Part shown: positions 62,438 through 64,000 of the stretch, one piece after another
Position numbering within the stretch: the first letter of the stretch is position 1
Layout: each line of letters opens with the position of its first letter
Origin: Shimia sp049116215
Lineage (GTDB): Bacteria; Pseudomonadota; Alphaproteobacteria; Rhodobacterales; Rhodobacteraceae
Direction: 5' to 3'
NCBI RefSeq assembly: GCF_049116215.1
Contig: NZ_JAGDZB010000003.1
Coordinates: forward strand, 806,001 to 870,000
DNA length: 64,000 nucleotides
Made by a program: the position numbers and the translations under genes
Notes under the pieces: model-generated
Database searches by the model: none
Seen by the model: the letters and a program-made list of their open reading frames with translations, nothing else
What the model was told of the DNA's origin: nothing

Positions 62438-63196
62438 CTACTGGGCCGCGGGCGCATGCAGTACCTGCTCTCTTCGCACCATAAAGGTGTGGATCGAGAA
62501 CACCACTGCATCTGTTTTCGGCAAACGCAAAATGCATTGCTTTTCGGAGCGCAGGTACGCTCCGTCTTTAGCGGGCACAGGGTCTCGTGGCGCATCTTCC
62601 GGGCGCGGTGTAAACAGCGATGAATCGTCGTACCAAAGCGCGTTCTTGCGCCACAACGGCCGCCCCGCCCGCACGCCATCAAACAGCCGTTGAACACGTT
62701 TGGCGATGTTGTCGTCGTACTCCGCAACGGGCACATGAATACCGATCAGCGGACGCATGAATTTCTCGGACAAGGTCCAACTGGCTGGAAAGCATAGCAC
62801 TGCACCGGTCAGAACATGTTCATCACCGACTTTCTGCATCAGGCAAATGTCTTCCTGAATGATCTGTCCAAGTGTCCGCAGCGGCTGCGCGCGATCAATT
62901 GCAACAACACGACCATCCGGACAGCGCACCTCTTGCGGCCCGACATCGAAATCAGCCCGTCCTGACAGTTGCTCCAGCGCCAAGGCCAGCACTTCCTGCG
63001 CCGCTGGCAACGCCTCTTCCGACAAAGCAGAAACCAGATCAGGTTTTTCCGACAATAGACTGATTCGCAACGACATTTGCACGTCGTAGGCGCCATCAAC
63101 GATCAACCAATCTTCGAGGTTTAAGGGCGCAATGCCCGGCAGAGGGCGCTCGGCCAAAGCGTCATATGGAATGGAAGTCTGCAAAATTTCTGTCAT
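62438..63196 (-). CDS. DUF3445 haem-dependent oxidative N-demethylase-like protein
   Basis: A 252-residue protein from ATG 63196 (MTEILQTSIPYDALAERP). The DUF3445 pattern is present: LCFPASWTLSEKFMRPLIGIH with the His near the haem site, and LRSEKQCILRLPKTDAVVFSIHT. The family contains haem-dependent enzymes that demethylate amines such as dimethylamine or lysine derivatives. Frame continues to 63244, but the shorter start fits better. It converges on the arginine operon. Confidence 0.82.
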   Translation of the reverse strand: MTEILQTSIPYDALAERPLPGIAPLNLEDWLIVDGAYDVQMSLRISLLSEKPDLVSALSEEALPAAQEVLALALEQLSGRADFDVGPQEVRCPDGRVVAIDRAQPLRTLGQIIQEDICLMQKVGDEHVLTGAVLCFPASWTLSEKFMRPLIGIHVPVAEYDDNIAKRVQRLFDGVRAGRPLWRKNALWYDDSSLFTPRPEDAPRDPVPAKDGAYLRSEKQCILRLPKTDAVVFSIHTFMVRREQVLHAPAAQ

Positions 63197-63363
63197 GACA
63201 ACAGGGGTAGCGCAGCCAAACCGTCCTGACATTAACAAATTCATGTGCCGCTGCGTTCCGCAGTTCTCTCATCAAGTCACCTTGCTGTGAGATTGTGTAG
63301 CAGTGGCTTTGCTCCCCCGCATTTCCAGCCCACATTGAAACAGCCACGACACAGGAGCGCATC

Positions 63364-64000
63364 ATGCCGACCGAACGCATCACATTTCCCGGGCACGCCG
63401 GAGACTCATTGGCCGCGCGATTGGACATGCCGGAAGGCCCACATCTGGCAACGGCCATTTTTGCGCATTGCTTTACCTGCTCCAAGGACATTCCCGCCGC
63501 TCGGCGTATCGCCGCGCGCCTCTCCAGCATGGGCATCGCCGTGTTGCGGTTTGACTTCACCGGACTGGGGCATTCCGAAGGCGAGTTTGCCAATACACAC
63601 TTCTCCAGCAACGTCGCCGACCTGATCGCAGCTGCGGACTACCTCGCAGACCGCGAGATGGCTCCGGATTTACTAATTGGGCACAGCTTGGGCGGCGCAG
63701 CCGTGTTACGTGCGGCCACGCAAATTGGCACCGCAAGAGCGGTTGTTACATTGGGCGCGCCGTCTGACCCTGCCCACGTCGCGCATCAGTTTCACGCGCA
63801 TACCGATCAGATCACGTCCGACGGTCAAGCCACGGTGTCTCTGGGTGGTCGGCCGTTTGAAATCAGGAAAGCCTTTCTGGATGACATCTCCAACCAGAAC
63901 CTCAATAAATGCATTGCCAGCTTGAACAAGGCGCTGCTTGTCCTGCACGCCCCCCGAGATGCCACGGTCAGCATCAACAATGCGGCGCAAATTTTTGAGG
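63364..64000 (+). CDS. Alpha/beta hydrolase, partial (probable hydrolase-OsmC fusion)
   Basis: A frame open from ATG 63364 (AGGAG ribosome site) to the window edge, 212 codons. It reads as an alpha/beta hydrolase: HCFTCSKDIPAARRIAARL, FDFTGLGHSEG, and nucleophile GHSLGGAAV; LHAPRDATVS supplies the Asp. This N-terminal half is typical of the bifunctional hydrolase/OsmC family, so an OsmC domain may follow beyond the edge. The OsmC part is not visible. Confidence 0.82.
   Translation, partial: MPTERITFPGHAGDSLAARLDMPEGPHLATAIFAHCFTCSKDIPAARRIAARLSSMGIAVLRFDFTGLGHSEGEFANTHFSSNVADLIAAADYLADREMAPDLLIGHSLGGAAVLRAATQIGTARAVVTLGAPSDPAHVAHQFHAHTDQITSDGQATVSLGGRPFEIRKAFLDDISNQNLNKCIASLNKALLVLHAPRDATVSINNAAQIFE

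Overview
This window looks like the chromosome of an alphaproteobacterium, most likely of the Rhodobacteraceae (Roseobacter group). The reasons are the moderately GC-rich coding style, the GTA-like order of the tail-tip genes, three stand-alone Hint-domain proteins of a type common in that family, and the arginase/CtlX/ornithine cyclodeaminase cluster on the right. Family assignments were made by reading the proteins; no database search was run.

Bases 1 to about 57,744 are a large prophage, cut by the left window edge and ending on the right in a tRNA-Leu(CAA) gene (57659-57744) with a tyrosine integrase beside it (56554-57516). Read leftward from 19217, the late genes form a complete siphovirus assembly line: terminase small and large subunits, DUF1073-type portal, DUF2213 protease/scaffold, decoration protein, lambda E-type capsid, head-tail connectors, Mu F-like protein, gp10-like protein, tail terminator, tail tube, a chaperone pair joined by a probable -1 frameshift, tape measure, and a tail tip in the order DUF2460-like, DUF2163-like, peptidase, large receptor-binding protein. 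Lysis genes are not seen and probably lie off the left edge. The early region (43856-50802) has divergent small repressors around a paired operator, a second identical operator pair before the rightward operon (ERF annealing protein, DUF1364 protein, excisionase-like protein), and a leftward operon with a CII-like regulator and a replication-initiator-like gene that carries 12 iteron-like repeats.

Between the terminase and the leftward early operon, neighbours in a normal phage of this layout, lie about 24.6 kb of unrelated DNA (about 19218-43855). I read this as an island nested in the prophage. It begins with a second tyrosine integrase. It carries a secreted nuclease, a short ABC exporter-like protein, a Hint protein, a block of unknown genes (24849-30150), host-like cargo (LysE exporter, bestrophin, Ohr/OsmC, AraC regulator, alpha/beta hydrolase), and two anti-phage candidates. 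These are a 1200-residue SIR2 protein (37243-40845) and a three-gene retron (41168-43677) with a phosphoribosyltransferase, a winged-helix protein, a reverse transcriptase and a recognisable msr-msd RNA whose 13-bp a1/a2 repeats are visible. Four copies of a short palindromic repeat punctuate the cargo.

The stretch 50803-56530 is a lysogenic-conversion-like segment: a small membrane protein, a TPR sensor-like protein, about 1 kb with no gene, two more Hint proteins and an acetyltransferase. Right of the tRNA is ordinary chromosome: YqaA/DedA protein and DsbB, then an Lrp-type regulator divergent from arginase, CtlX and ornithine cyclodeaminase (arginine and citrulline to ornithine to proline), then a DUF3445 haem protein and the start of an alpha/beta hydrolase gene that runs off the edge.
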